The notes: generated by a model from the letters alone, not told the origin. Shown: positions 1-7,784, counted from the stretch's first letter. The stretch is DNA of 8,622 bases from an uncultured bacterium (GCA_934871445.1 CAKXBD010000090.1:1-8622); one strand, 5' to 3'. Numbers and translations are program-made.

Positions 1-590
1 GGCACGGCCATAACGATTTCCATAAAGCGGTAGCGAACGCGACGACCGCATGGCTCTACGGCGCGAGCGGCGTCAACTGTTCCATGCTGGGAATCGGCGA
101 GCGCACGGGCAATATTCCCTTGGAAGCCATGGTGCTCGAATACGCTTCTCTGCGCGGTTCTCTGGACGGAATGGATACGACGGTCATCACGGAAATCGCG
201 GATTATTATAGGGACGTAATCGGGTTCGATATTCCGCCGATGATGCCGTATGTCGGGAGCAGCTTCAATGTCACGCGCGCGGGCATACACGCGGACGGGC
301 TCATGAAGGACGAGCGGATTTATAATATTTTCGATACGAAAAAGATACTCAATAAGAGCGCGGGAGTCATGCTGGGCCCGAACAGCGGCCTTGCGGGCGT
401 CGCCTATTGGATAAATCAGCATTACGGCTTTAAGGGGGACGAGCTCGTCATGAAGGGCGACGACGCGGTAATCGAATTAAAGAATCGAATCGATGCAATT
501 TACGAAGACGGGAGGGTGTCCGTCGTTTCCGAAGAGGAACTCGAAACGATGCTTTCGGAAATCGATTCCGCCCGCTTCGGCAAAAAATAA
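1..590 (+). CDS. Re-citrate synthase (HMGL-like / isopropylmalate synthase superfamily), 3' part
   Basis: Only the C-terminal 195 residues are visible (first full codon at base 3); the 5' end lies outside the window. The protein probably condenses acetyl-CoA with oxaloacetate to citrate with Re stereospecificity, as in Clostridium kluyveri. Visible are the metal-binding HGHNDF motif at the very start, GIGERTGN (the superfamily's GIGERxGN signature), and a C-terminal region with GIHADGL, IYNIFDT and SGLAGVAYW. The AWLYGASGVN block with LEYASLRG is, from memory, closer to Re-citrate synthases than to LeuA, whose equivalent region reads differently. I see no long LeuA-type regulatory domain. Context supports citrate rather than isopropylmalate or homocitrate: aconitase and isocitrate dehydrogenase follow directly, 27 bp downstream. 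Homocitrate synthase is the main alternative. Stop TAA at 588-590. Confidence 0.82.
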   Translation, partial: HGHNDFHKAVANATTAWLYGASGVNCSMLGIGERTGNIPLEAMVLEYASLRGSLDGMDTTVITEIADYYRDVIGFDIPPMMPYVGSSFNVTRAGIHADGLMKDERIYNIFDTKKILNKSAGVMLGPNSGLAGVAYWINQHYGFKGDELVMKGDDAVIELKNRIDAIYEDGRVSVVSEEELETMLSEIDSARFGKK

Positions 591-617
591 TAAAATTCAG
601 AGGTATAAAGGAAGAAT

Positions 618-2549
618 ATGGGACAGACAATCGCACAGAAAATCATCGCAAAACATCTCGTTTCGGGCGAAATGAAGGCGGGAAAGGAAATCGCCTTGAA
701 AATCGACCAGACGCTTACGCAGGACGCGACGGGCACGATGGCGTATCTCGAATTTGAGAGCATGGGCGTCGAGCGCGTCCGCACGGAGCGCTCCGTAGCT
801 TATGTAGACCATAATACGCTGCAAACGGGCTTTGAGAATCCCGACGACCACCGTTTTATTCGCACGATCGCGAAAAAACACGGCATCTATTTTTCCCGTC
901 CGGGAAACGGAATCTGCCATCAGGTACATCTCGAACGCTTCGGGATTCCGGGCAAGACGCTCATCGGCTCCGACAGCCATACGCCCACGGGCGGAGGGCT
1001 GGGAATGCTATCGTTCGTCGCGGGCGGTATGGACGTCGCGGTGGCGATGGGCGGCGGAGCCTATTATATTACCATGCCGAAAATGCTGAAAGTGAATTTG
1101 AAGGGGCGCCTTCGTCCGTTTGTCACGGCGAAGGACGTCAGCTTGGAAATTCTCCGTCTGCTCTCGGTAAAGGGCGGAGTAGGCTATATCATTGAATGGG
1201 GCGGCGAGGGGATCAAGACGCTCTCCGTTCCCGAGCGGGCGACGATTACCAACATGGGCACGGAGCTGGGCGCCACGACTTCGATTTTCCCTTCCGACGA
1301 AGTGACTCGGGCGTTTTTGAAGGCGCAGGGGCGCGAGGGCGACTTCGTCCCTTTGGAAAGCGATTCCGATGCCGTTTACGACAAGATAATAGAAATCGAC
1401 CTCGACGTGCTGGAACCCATGATCGCCATGCCGCACAGTCCCGATAACGTGGTGAAGGTGAGCGAGGTGGAGGGAATGAAAGTGGATCAGGTATGTATCG
1501 GCTCCTGTACCAATTCTTCTTTGTATGACATGTTGAAGGCGGCGGCGATTTTCCGCGGCAGGACGGTGGCGGACAGCGTGGACGTCTCTGTTTCCCCGGG
1601 TTCGAGACAGGTGCTCGCGGAGCTCATGCGAAGCGGCGCGGCGGAGGATTTCCTTTCCGCGGGCGCGCGGCTTTTGGAATGTGCCTGCGGCCCTTGCATC
1701 GGCATGGGCTTTTCTCCCAGCTCGGGCGGCGTATCCCTTCGGACGTTCAACCGCAACTTTGAAGGCAGAAGCGGCACAAAGGACGCTAAGGTGTGCCTTT
1801 GTTCTCCCGAGACGGCGGCGGCTTCGGCGCTGGCGGGGTATATCTTCGACCCTCGGAAATTAGACGTCAGCCTCGCGGTCAAAATGCCCGAAACCTTCCA
1901 TACGGACGACAGCGGAATACTTCCTCCCGTATCGGCGGAGGAGAGCAAGGCCGTGGAGGTCCTTCGCGGTCCGAACATCAAGCCCTTCCCCGTAAACACG
2001 CCCGTGCCCGATAAGATGACGGTAAAGGTTTCGTTAAAGACGGGGGACAATATCACGACCGATCACATCATGCCCGCGGGCGCGAAAATTCTTCCCTTCC
2101 GTTCCAATATTCCGTATATGTCGCAGTTTTGTTTCTCCGCGGTGGATAAGGAATTTCCCGAACGCGCGAAGGCGTATAAAGCGAGCGTCATCATCGGCGG
2201 CGTAAATTACGGACAGGGTTCCTCGCGCGAGCATGCGGCGCTCGTCCCGATGTATCTGGGAATAAAGGCGGTTGCGGCAAAAAGTTTCGCGCGCATTCAC
2301 GCGGCAAACTTGATCAACGCGGGGATTTTGCCCCTCGAATTTGAGGACGCTTCGGACTACGACGGCATTTCTCTTTCTGACGAATTGGAAATGGACGACT
2401 TGTACGCCGGACTGAAAGCGGGGCGCGTAAAAGTATTGAATAAGACGACGGGGAAGACGTTCTGTCTTAAATGTTCCCTGACGGAACGGACCTACGGAAT
2501 TTTGCGCGCGGGCGGACTTTTGAACTATACGAAGGAGGGAAACGCATGA
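618..2549 (+). CDS. acn: aconitate hydratase (aconitase), single-chain 4Fe-4S enzyme
   Basis: A 643-residue cytoplasmic enzyme that isomerises citrate to isocitrate through cis-aconitate. Active-site blocks appear in the expected order: DHNT at 64-67, GSDSHTPTGGG at 117-127, CIGSCTNSS from 293 with cluster Cys297, and CACGPCIGMG at 355-364 with cluster Cys357 and Cys360. The swivel domain follows on the same chain, with GDNITTDHIMPAG at 476-488 and YGQGSSREHAAL at 531-542; Ser535, Ser536 and Arg537 correspond to the substrate-binding SSR of mitochondrial aconitase. The length is well below the roughly 750-900 residues of mitochondrial or AcnA/AcnB enzymes and fits the shorter bacterial/archaeal type. 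The fused swivel domain argues against a two-subunit LeuCD-type isopropylmalate dehydratase. The start follows AAAGGAAG at 607-614. The stop overlaps the next start (ATGA). Confidence 0.95.
   Translation: MGQTIAQKIIAKHLVSGEMKAGKEIALKIDQTLTQDATGTMAYLEFESMGVERVRTERSVAYVDHNTLQTGFENPDDHRFIRTIAKKHGIYFSRPGNGICHQVHLERFGIPGKTLIGSDSHTPTGGGLGMLSFVAGGMDVAVAMGGGAYYITMPKMLKVNLKGRLRPFVTAKDVSLEILRLLSVKGGVGYIIEWGGEGIKTLSVPERATITNMGTELGATTSIFPSDEVTRAFLKAQGREGDFVPLESDSDAVYDKIIEIDLDVLEPMIAMPHSPDNVVKVSEVEGMKVDQVCIGSCTNSSLYDMLKAAAIFRGRTVADSVDVSVSPGSRQVLAELMRSGAAEDFLSAGARLLECACGPCIGMGFSPSSGGVSLRTFNRNFEGRSGTKDAKVCLCSPETAAASALAGYIFDPRKLDVSLAVKMPETFHTDDSGILPPVSAEESKAVEVLRGPNIKPFPVNTPVPDKMTVKVSLKTGDNITTDHIMPAGAKILPFRSNIPYMSQFCFSAVDKEFPERAKAYKASVIIGGVNYGQGSSREHAALVPMYLGIKAVAAKSFARIHAANLINAGILPLEFEDASDYDGISLSDELEMDDLYAGLKAGRVKVLNKTTGKTFCLKCSLTERTYGILRAGGLLNYTKEGNA
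2531..2540 (+). promoter_or_regulatory. Shine-Dalgarno sequence fixing the isocitrate dehydrogenase start
   Basis: GAAGGAGGGA lies inside the last codons of aconitase, five bases before the ATG at 2546. It selects that ATG over the upstream in-frame ATG at 2471, which would force a 25-residue extension lying entirely within the aconitase gene. Confidence 0.85.
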
Positions 2550-3679
2550 ATATTCATCAATCGGAAATCGACAAGGCGGCGGAAAAATTCAAGGCGCTTT
2601 TGACGGCGCAGTGCGCGCGGGCGGAGCGGATGAAAAATCCCCCCGCGCGGAAGGGCGGAAAGGAAAAAATCAGAATAGGGCTCATCGACGGGGACGGAAT
2701 TGGCCCGATTATCGTCAGACAAGCGAAGAAGGTGCTGTCGTCGCTCTTGAAGGAGGAGACGGAAGCGGGAAAGGCGGAGCTCGTCGATATCGACGGATTG
2801 ACGCTTGAAAACCGCCTTCATTCGGGGACTTCGGTACCCGAAGATATTCTGGAAAAAATAAAGACGTGCGACGTGCTCTTGAAGGGGCCGACGGAAACCC
2901 CCAAGGGCGGAACGATGGAAAGCGCCAATGTGACGTTACGGCGGGAGCTCGATCTTTTTTCCAATGTCCGTCCCGTACGGATTAAAGAGGAAGGAATCGA
3001 GTGGACGTTTTTCAGGGAGAACACGGAGGGAGAATACGTGCTCGGCAGTTCGGGGATAGAAATTCCGGGACTTTTGGCATTCGATTTCAAGGTGACGACG
3101 GACGAAGGCACGCGGAGAATCGCGCGTGCGGCGTTCGATTTTGCGAAGAAAAACGGCAAAACGCACGTCAGTATCGTGACGAAGGCGAATATAATGAAAA
3201 AGACGGACGGAAAATTTTCGGAACTTTGCCGCGAAGTGGCGGCGGAATATCCCGATATTACGGCCGAAGATTATTATATCGACATCATGTGCGCGAATCT
3301 GGTGAATAAAGACATTCGGAGTAAATTTCAGGTATTCGTCCTGCCCAATCTGTATGGCGACATCATCACTGACGAAGCGGCGCAGCTTCAAGGCGGAGTA
3401 GGTACGGCAGGCAGCGCGAATATCGGCTCCGAATACGCCATGTTCGAGGCGGTGCACGGCAGCGCGCCCCGCCTGATCGCGGAGGGGCTCGGGGAGTACG
3501 CTTCTCCCGAGAGCATTCTCCGCGCGGCGGCGATGCTGCTTTCGCATATCGGGTACGCGGAAAAGAGCGAGCGCCTGAACAGAGCGCTGGACGAAACTTC
3601 CTCCCGTCTCGTGTGTAACGGCACGAAAGAGGGGGTAACGGCGGAGGAGTACGGAAAGGCGGTTTTGGGTGCGCTTTGA
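2546..3679 (+). CDS. icd: isocitrate dehydrogenase (isocitrate/isopropylmalate dehydrogenase family)
   Basis: A 377-residue cytoplasmic enzyme that oxidatively decarboxylates isocitrate to 2-oxoglutarate with a reduced nicotinamide cofactor. After an unusual charged N-terminal lead of about 40 residues comes the first strand, IRIGLIDGDGIGPII (42-56). Substrate residues equivalent to E. coli Icd are present: Ser126, Asn128, Arg132 and Arg142 in the SANVTLRRELDLFSNVRP block, Arg157 and Tyr164 in FFRENTEGEY, Lys213 in VTKAN, Asp246, and metal ligands Asp272 and Asp276 in NLYGDIITDE. The SxNxxxR block favours isocitrate over isopropylmalate. The cofactor loop after HGSAP (304-308) reads RLIAEGLGEYASP, not the classical AGKxxxNP, so NAD versus NADP use cannot be read off. 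The start overlaps the aconitase stop by four bases (ATGA), implying translational coupling; the stop is ten bases before proB. Confidence 0.93.
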   Translation: MNIHQSEIDKAAEKFKALLTAQCARAERMKNPPARKGGKEKIRIGLIDGDGIGPIIVRQAKKVLSSLLKEETEAGKAELVDIDGLTLENRLHSGTSVPEDILEKIKTCDVLLKGPTETPKGGTMESANVTLRRELDLFSNVRPVRIKEEGIEWTFFRENTEGEYVLGSSGIEIPGLLAFDFKVTTDEGTRRIARAAFDFAKKNGKTHVSIVTKANIMKKTDGKFSELCREVAAEYPDITAEDYYIDIMCANLVNKDIRSKFQVFVLPNLYGDIITDEAAQLQGGVGTAGSANIGSEYAMFEAVHGSAPRLIAEGLGEYASPESILRAAAMLLSHIGYAEKSERLNRALDETSSRLVCNGTKEGVTAEEYGKAVLGAL

Positions 3680-3684
3680 GGGGG
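3679..3684 (+). promoter_or_regulatory. Shine-Dalgarno sequence fixing the proB start
   Basis: AGGGGG begins in the stop codon of the isocitrate dehydrogenase gene and ends five bases before the ATG at 3690. It supports this start over the in-frame ATG at 3669, which would lie upstream of the preceding stop codon and add seven atypical residues. Confidence 0.75.
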
Positions 3685-3689
3685 AAAGC

Positions 3690-4466
3690 ATGAGAATTGT
3701 CGTAAAGATAGGGACATCGACGCTCGCGCACGCGACGGGAAAAATCAATCTCCGCCGCGTGGAGGAGCTCTGCCGCACCATGAGCGATTTGAAGAATGCG
3801 GGTCACGAAATCATCTTGGTTTCGTCGGGTGCCATCGGCATGGGAGCGGGAAAGCTCGGACTCCGTTCCCGCCCGTCGGATATGCCCTCCAAACAGGCGG
3901 CGGCCGCAGTCGGCCAATGCGAATTGATGTATGTTTACGATAAGCTGTTCGGGGAGTACGGCCATACGGTGGCGCAGATTCTTTTGACGGGTGAGGATAT
4001 CGAAGACGATACCCGCCGCACGAATTTCCGCAACACGCTCTTTCGGCTTTTGGAATTCGGCGCGCTTCCCGTCGTCAACGAAAACGATACGGTGGCGACG
4101 AAAGAAATCGTCATCGGGGATAACGATACATTATCCGCCGTCGTCGCCGTGAACGCGGAAGCCGACTTATTGATTCTGCTGTCGGACGTAGACGGACTGT
4201 ATACGGGCGATCCCCGCACGCACGCGGACGCGAAATTTCTTTCGGAGGTCGAGGCTCTCACTCCCGAAATCTTGTCTCTCGGCGAAGGGGAAGGCTCGGC
4301 CCTCGGCACGGGCGGCATGCGCACCAAACTTCACGCGGCGGAAATAGCGACGTCTGCGGGAATTGATATGGTCATCGCCAACGGTTCCCGTCCCTCCGTG
4401 CTTTACGACATCGTAGAGGGGCGTCCCTGTGGCACAAAATTTTCGGGGAGGCGGAAAGAGATATGA
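3690..4466 (+). CDS. proB: glutamate 5-kinase, short form without PUA domain
   Basis: A 258-residue kinase that phosphorylates glutamate to gamma-glutamyl phosphate, the first committed step of proline synthesis. It is a single amino-acid-kinase domain: VVKIGTSTLA at 4-13 with the ATP-site lysine Lys6, SSGAIGMGAGKLG at 45-57, PVVNENDTVAT at 127-137, IGDNDTLSA at 142-150, DVDGLYTGDPR at 166-176, and GTGGMRTKLHAA at 206-217 with Lys213. The chain ends just after GTKF, where longer relatives such as E. coli ProB (367 residues) continue into a C-terminal PUA domain. The short form is known in other bacteria, and the clean ATGA overlap with proA shows it is not a frameshift. Product and substrate are passed to the adjacent ProA; feedback inhibition by proline is likely from the family but cannot be shown here. 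Confidence 0.95.
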   Translation: MRIVVKIGTSTLAHATGKINLRRVEELCRTMSDLKNAGHEIILVSSGAIGMGAGKLGLRSRPSDMPSKQAAAAVGQCELMYVYDKLFGEYGHTVAQILLTGEDIEDDTRRTNFRNTLFRLLEFGALPVVNENDTVATKEIVIGDNDTLSAVVAVNAEADLLILLSDVDGLYTGDPRTHADAKFLSEVEALTPEILSLGEGEGSALGTGGMRTKLHAAEIATSAGIDMVIANGSRPSVLYDIVEGRPCGTKFSGRRKEI

Positions 4467-5716
4467 AAACGATGCAAGAGACCTTGCGGGAAGCGAAATC
4501 GGCAAAAACGGTTGCGGCGACGCTCTCCTCCGAGCGGAAAAACCAAGCGCTTTCCGCCATGGCGGATGCGCTGATTTTCGATACGCCCCGCATACTTGCG
4601 GCAAATAAAGCGGACATTTCCGCTTCCCGCCTTTCGCCGTCCATGACCGACCGATTGACGTTGACGGAGAAAAGGATAGTCGAGATGTCGGAGGGAATCC
4701 GAGCGGTAGCAAAACTCCCCGACCCCGTGGGGAGAGTGCTGGAAAGAATCCTTCGCCCGAACGGTCTGAAAATCGAAAAGGTCTCCGTCCCCATGGGGGT
4801 GGTGGCCGTTATCTATGAAAGCCGTCCGAACGTCACGTCGGACGCGGCGGCGCTCTGTCTCAAAAGCGGCAATGCCTGCGTGCTCCGCGGGGGAAAGGAA
4901 GCCTTTTCCACGTCCTTTGAAATCGTAAAATCTCTCCGCCGCGCCCTGTCGTCGGCAGGACTTCCCGAAGCGCTCGTCTCCATGTCGGAGGATACGAGTC
5001 GGGAAGGGGCAGGCGCGCTCATGCGCGCCCGCGGTTTCGTCGATCTCCTCATTCCCCGCGGCGGAGCGGGGCTGATTCGCTCCTGCGTGGAAAACGCCAC
5101 GGTGCCCTGTATTCAGACGGGGACGGGAATCTGTCATATTTACGTCGATAAGAGCGCGGATTTTCAAATGGCGCTCGATATTATAGACAATGCCAAAACC
5201 TCCCGTCCCTCCGTCTGTAACGCGGCAGAAGTCTGCCTCGTACATAAAGATATCGCCCCGACCTTTTTGCCGCTCTTAAAGGAACGCCTGACGGACGAAC
5301 GCGGGAAAAGGGGACAAACGCCCGTCGAACTCCGCTTGGACGATCGGGCAGCGAAATATATTTCGGGAACGCGGGCGGGAGCGGAGGATTTCGATACGGA
5401 ATTTCTCGACTACATTCTCGCGGTGGGGGTGACGGACGACGTTTATTCGGCGGCGGAACATATTTCGGCACACTCCACGGGGCACAGCGAAGCGATCGTC
5501 GCTTCGGACGAAAAAGCGCAAAGCGCCTTTTTGTCTCTCGTAGACAGCGCGGCGGTCTATGTGAACGCCTCCACGAGATTTACGGACGGCGGGGAATTCG
5601 GATTGGGCTGCGAAATGGGCATTTCCACGCAAAAGCTCCATGCCCGCGGTCCGATGGGCTTAAAGGAGCTCACTTCTTGGAAATATGAAATCAGAGGCAA
5701 CGGCCAAATCAGATAA
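4463..5716 (+). CDS. proA: gamma-glutamyl phosphate reductase (glutamate-5-semialdehyde dehydrogenase)
   Basis: A 417-residue aldehyde-dehydrogenase-superfamily enzyme that reduces unstable gamma-glutamyl phosphate to glutamate-5-semialdehyde with NADPH, the second step of proline synthesis. Landmarks are VSVPMGVVAVIYESRPNV at 107-124, KSGNACVLRGGKEA at 134-147, IPRGGAGLI at 197-205, the block NAKTSRPSVCNAAEV at 243-257 containing the catalytic cysteine (Cys252 by alignment to family members), EHISAHSTGHSEAI at 332-345, and the ending GEFGLGCEMGISTQKLHARGP. The full length matches the roughly 415-residue family norm. The ATG at 4463 overlaps the proB stop by four bases and has GGAGGCGGAAAGAG just upstream, so the two partners are probably translated together, consistent with ProB and ProA acting as a functional pair. 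Confidence 0.97.
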   Translation: MKTMQETLREAKSAKTVAATLSSERKNQALSAMADALIFDTPRILAANKADISASRLSPSMTDRLTLTEKRIVEMSEGIRAVAKLPDPVGRVLERILRPNGLKIEKVSVPMGVVAVIYESRPNVTSDAAALCLKSGNACVLRGGKEAFSTSFEIVKSLRRALSSAGLPEALVSMSEDTSREGAGALMRARGFVDLLIPRGGAGLIRSCVENATVPCIQTGTGICHIYVDKSADFQMALDIIDNAKTSRPSVCNAAEVCLVHKDIAPTFLPLLKERLTDERGKRGQTPVELRLDDRAAKYISGTRAGAEDFDTEFLDYILAVGVTDDVYSAAEHISAHSTGHSEAIVASDEKAQSAFLSLVDSAAVYVNASTRFTDGGEFGLGCEMGISTQKLHARGPMGLKELTSWKYEIRGNGQIR

Positions 5717-5850
5717 AAACGGCGGCGATTAAAAGCGGTCGGCTCTGCGCGGACAATGCGTCCCTGTATTTTTGAAAAACGGCATAAAGAATTTTTGCGG
5801 TACGGCGGTGCCGCCGCTTTCGATAGAATTTTATGGAGGAACTTATCGCG
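5717..5850 (+). other. 134 bp gap between proA and proC
   Basis: This is the only sizeable gap in the seven-gene run. It contains no gene. I see a short GC-rich inverted repeat, CGGCGG-TG-CCGCCG at 5803-5816, and a weak GGAC/GTCC hairpin near 5751-5763 followed by a short T-rich stretch. TTGAAA at 5772-5777 and TAGAAT at 5824-5829 resemble promoter elements but are not correctly spaced with each other. It could attenuate or restart transcription ahead of proC, but the sequence alone does not show this. Confidence 0.4.
5835..5840 (+). promoter_or_regulatory. Shine-Dalgarno sequence fixing the proC start
   Basis: GGAGGA lies ten bases before the ATG at 5851, a slightly long spacing. It overlaps the alternative in-frame ATG at 5833, which itself has no ribosome binding site upstream. 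ATG 5851 also puts the NADPH-binding strand at the normal distance from the N-terminus. Confidence 0.7.
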
Positions 5851-6660
5851 ATGAATACTTATGGTTTTATAGGCGTGGGCAATATGGGCGGAGCCTTGGC
5901 GCGGGCGGTCTGTCGGAAATTTCCGCGGGAAACGCTCCTTTCGGGGCGTACTTCCGCCCGCGCGGAAAGCCTCGCCAAAGAGCTCGGCTGCCGCGCGTCG
6001 GACCCTCGCGTGGTCGCGGAAAGCTGCCGCTATATTTTTCTCGGCGTAAAGCCTCAGACCATGCCCGGGCTTCTTTCCGAGCTCTCGCCCGTCTTTGCGG
6101 CGCGCATGAAACGAGGCGAACGCTTTGTTCTCGTTTCCATGGCGGCGGGCTTGACAACGGATACGATTTCCTCGCTTTCGGGCGGAGTCCCCGTAATCCG
6201 AATCATGCCCAACACTCCCGTGGCGGTGGGGGCGGGAATGACGCTCGCGTGCGCCGATTTCTCGGTGACAGAAGAGGAATTTTCGGGGCTCCTTTCCGCG
6301 CTGGAATATGCGGGCCGCACGGACAGAATCGACGTATGGGAGATGGATGCGGCGAGCGTCGTCGCCGGCTGTTCCCCCGCCTATATGTTCCTGTTTGTCA
6401 AGGCGCTCGCGGACGCGGGCGCGGCGCTCGGTTTGAGCGAGGAAAAGGCTTTGATATATGCCGAGCAATCGATGTTCGGCGCGGCGAAATTGGCGCTGGA
6501 AACGGGAACGCCGCCCGACGCGCTCAAAACCGCGGTATGTAGTCCGGGCGGCTCGACGATAGAGGGCGTAAAGAGCTTTGAACGTGCGGAACTGGACAGA
6601 ATCGTAAAGGAGGCGGCGTCCGCCTCGTATAAGCGGACGAAGGAGCTGGCGGGAAAATAA
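5851..6660 (+). CDS. proC: pyrroline-5-carboxylate reductase
   Basis: A 269-residue cytoplasmic enzyme that reduces 1-pyrroline-5-carboxylate (formed spontaneously from glutamate semialdehyde) to proline with NAD(P)H. The N-terminal Rossmann domain begins YGFIGVGNMGGALARAV (4-20) with the GxGxMG dinucleotide motif. GVKPQ follows at 65-69, the RIMPNTPVAVGAG block at 117-129, and the helical C-terminal dimerisation domain carries AGCSPAYMF (172-180) and the family signature around SPGGST (231-236). Length is normal. The upstream ATG at 5833 would add six residues (MEELIA) before the Rossmann strand and lacks a ribosome binding site. proC completes the glutamate-to-proline set with proB and proA; asnA follows after 16 bp. 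Confidence 0.97.
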   Translation: MNTYGFIGVGNMGGALARAVCRKFPRETLLSGRTSARAESLAKELGCRASDPRVVAESCRYIFLGVKPQTMPGLLSELSPVFAARMKRGERFVLVSMAAGLTTDTISSLSGGVPVIRIMPNTPVAVGAGMTLACADFSVTEEEFSGLLSALEYAGRTDRIDVWEMDAASVVAGCSPAYMFLFVKALADAGAALGLSEEKALIYAEQSMFGAAKLALETGTPPDALKTAVCSPGGSTIEGVKSFERAELDRIVKEAASASYKRTKELAGK

Positions 6661-6676
6661 AAATCGGGAGGCGGAT

Positions 6677-7687
6677 ATGGCGAAAGGGCTGACGGTCGTA
6701 AAGGATTACGCTTCGGTTTTGGGCTTGCGGGAAACGGAGCGCGCCATCAAGGACGTAAAGGACATTTTCGAGCGCACGTTGTCGGAAAAACTCAATCTGG
6801 AAAGGATAACGGCGCCGTTGTTCGTGGAAAAATCGAGCGGCATCAACGACGATTTGAACGGTACGGAGCGCAAGGTGGAATTTTCTCTGAAAGCGAGCGG
6901 AACGGACTGTGAAATCGTGCAATCGCTGGCGAAGTGGAAGCGTATGGCGCTGTATCGGTACGGTTTTTCCGCGGGCGAGGGATTGTATACGGACATGAAC
7001 GCCATTCGTCGCGACGACGAAATGGACAATATCCACTCGGTATTCGTGGACCAGTGGGATTGGGAGCGGGTGATAGCGGAAGGGGAAAGGAACGTCGAAT
7101 TTCTCAAAGAGACGGCGAAAAAGTTGGCCGAAGCGGTCTTTGAGACGCATCGCCGAATCAAGCTGCTCTATCCTGTCCTCACGCGGCGGCTGGACGAGAA
7201 GGTGTATTTCGTCACTTCGGGGGAATTGGAGGAAAGGTATCCCGATTTGACCCCGAAGGAAAGGGAAAGCGCGATTTTGCGGGAACATCATACGACGTTC
7301 TTGATGCAAATCGGGGAGAAACTGAAAAACGGATTTCCCCACGACGGACGATCTCCCGATTATGACGATTGGACGCTGAACGGAGACCTTCTCTTTTGGA
7401 ACGAGCTTTTGGAAGCGCCCTTGGAGCTTTCCTCCATGGGAATCCGCGTCGACGCGGCGGCGCTCAAACGTCAGCTGCGGCTTTCGGGTACGGAAGAAAG
7501 GATGAAATATCCGTATCATAAAATGGTTGCAAAGGGACAGCTTCCCCTGACGATAGGCGGGGGGATAGGACAGTCGAGGATGTGCCTTCTCCTGCTCGAA
7601 AAGCTGCATATCGGAGAGGTGCAGGCGTCCGTATGGGGAGAGGACGTTGCGGAGGAGTGTAAAAAGTTCGGTATCAGAATTTTGTAA
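6677..7687 (+). CDS. asnA: aspartate-ammonia ligase (asparagine synthetase A)
   Basis: A 336-residue cytoplasmic enzyme making asparagine from aspartate, ammonia and ATP (giving AMP and pyrophosphate). It belongs to the class II aminoacyl-tRNA-synthetase fold and, unlike AsnB, does not use glutamine. Diagnostic blocks closely match E. coli AsnA: ITAPLF at 44-49 followed by NDDLNGTE at 57-64, EIVQSLAKWKRMAL at 79-92, GLYTDMNAIR at 102-111, HSVFVDQWDWERV at 120-132, DYDDW at 228-232, ELSSMGIRVD at 250-259, and LTIGGGIGQSRMCLLLLEKL at 291-310 with the motif-3 arginine Arg301. Length is that of the family. The ATG follows GGGAGGC at 6666-6672. It is the last gene before the terminator at 7785, and its dependence on free ammonia fits an anaerobe with ample ammonium. 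Its operon link to proline synthesis is an inference from spacing. Confidence 0.97.
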   Translation: MAKGLTVVKDYASVLGLRETERAIKDVKDIFERTLSEKLNLERITAPLFVEKSSGINDDLNGTERKVEFSLKASGTDCEIVQSLAKWKRMALYRYGFSAGEGLYTDMNAIRRDDEMDNIHSVFVDQWDWERVIAEGERNVEFLKETAKKLAEAVFETHRRIKLLYPVLTRRLDEKVYFVTSGELEERYPDLTPKERESAILREHHTTFLMQIGEKLKNGFPHDGRSPDYDDWTLNGDLLFWNELLEAPLELSSMGIRVDAAALKRQLRLSGTEERMKYPYHKMVAKGQLPLTIGGGIGQSRMCLLLLEKLHIGEVQASVWGEDVAEECKKFGIRIL

Positions 7688-7784
7688 ACAGTAAGAAAGA
7701 GAGACGGAAAAAAGTGCAACTCCCATAGGGGGGAATAAAAATATCAAATTTTATAGAATTGTACTTTCAAGCGAGCGAAAAAAT

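Noticed and set aside
1..590. Reading the first gene as 2-isopropylmalate synthase (LeuA)
   Set aside because: The superfamily motifs alone allow it, but the blocks after GIGERTGN and the aconitase/isocitrate dehydrogenase neighbours fit Re-citrate synthase better, and I see no LeuA-type regulatory domain. Homocitrate synthase is not fully excluded.
2471..2545. Upstream ATG extending isocitrate dehydrogenase by 25 residues
   Set aside because: It lies wholly within aconitase coding sequence, while the ATG at 2546 has a strong GGAGG and an ATGA overlap.
4403..5245. Minus-strand open frame of 280 codons opposite proB and proA
   Set aside because: Arg/Gly/His-rich shadow frame with no recognisable domain.
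5748..5775. Hairpin plus T-rich stretch after proA as a terminator
   Set aside because: Only four clear base pairs (GGAC/GTCC) and the T-run does not directly follow the stem.
5557..6468. Minus-strand open frame of 303 codons opposite proA and proC
   Set aside because: Low-complexity, Arg-rich translation with no motif; antisense to two certain genes.
5772..6542. Plus-strand open frame of 256 codons overlapping proC in another frame
   Set aside because: Gly/Arg-rich translation typical of a shifted frame through GC-rich coding DNA; proC is certain.
7720..7733. CTCCC-ATA-GGGGG hairpin after asnA as the terminator
   Set aside because: Short stem with a wobble pair and no T-run after it; the terminator at 7785-7821 is far better.
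6524..7747. Minus-strand open frame of 407 codons opposite asnA and the end of proC
   Set aside because: It is a by-product of the codon bias of proC and asnA on the plus strand. The translation is rich in Arg, Phe and Pro, shows no family motif, and its opposite strand is fully explained by two well-conserved genes.
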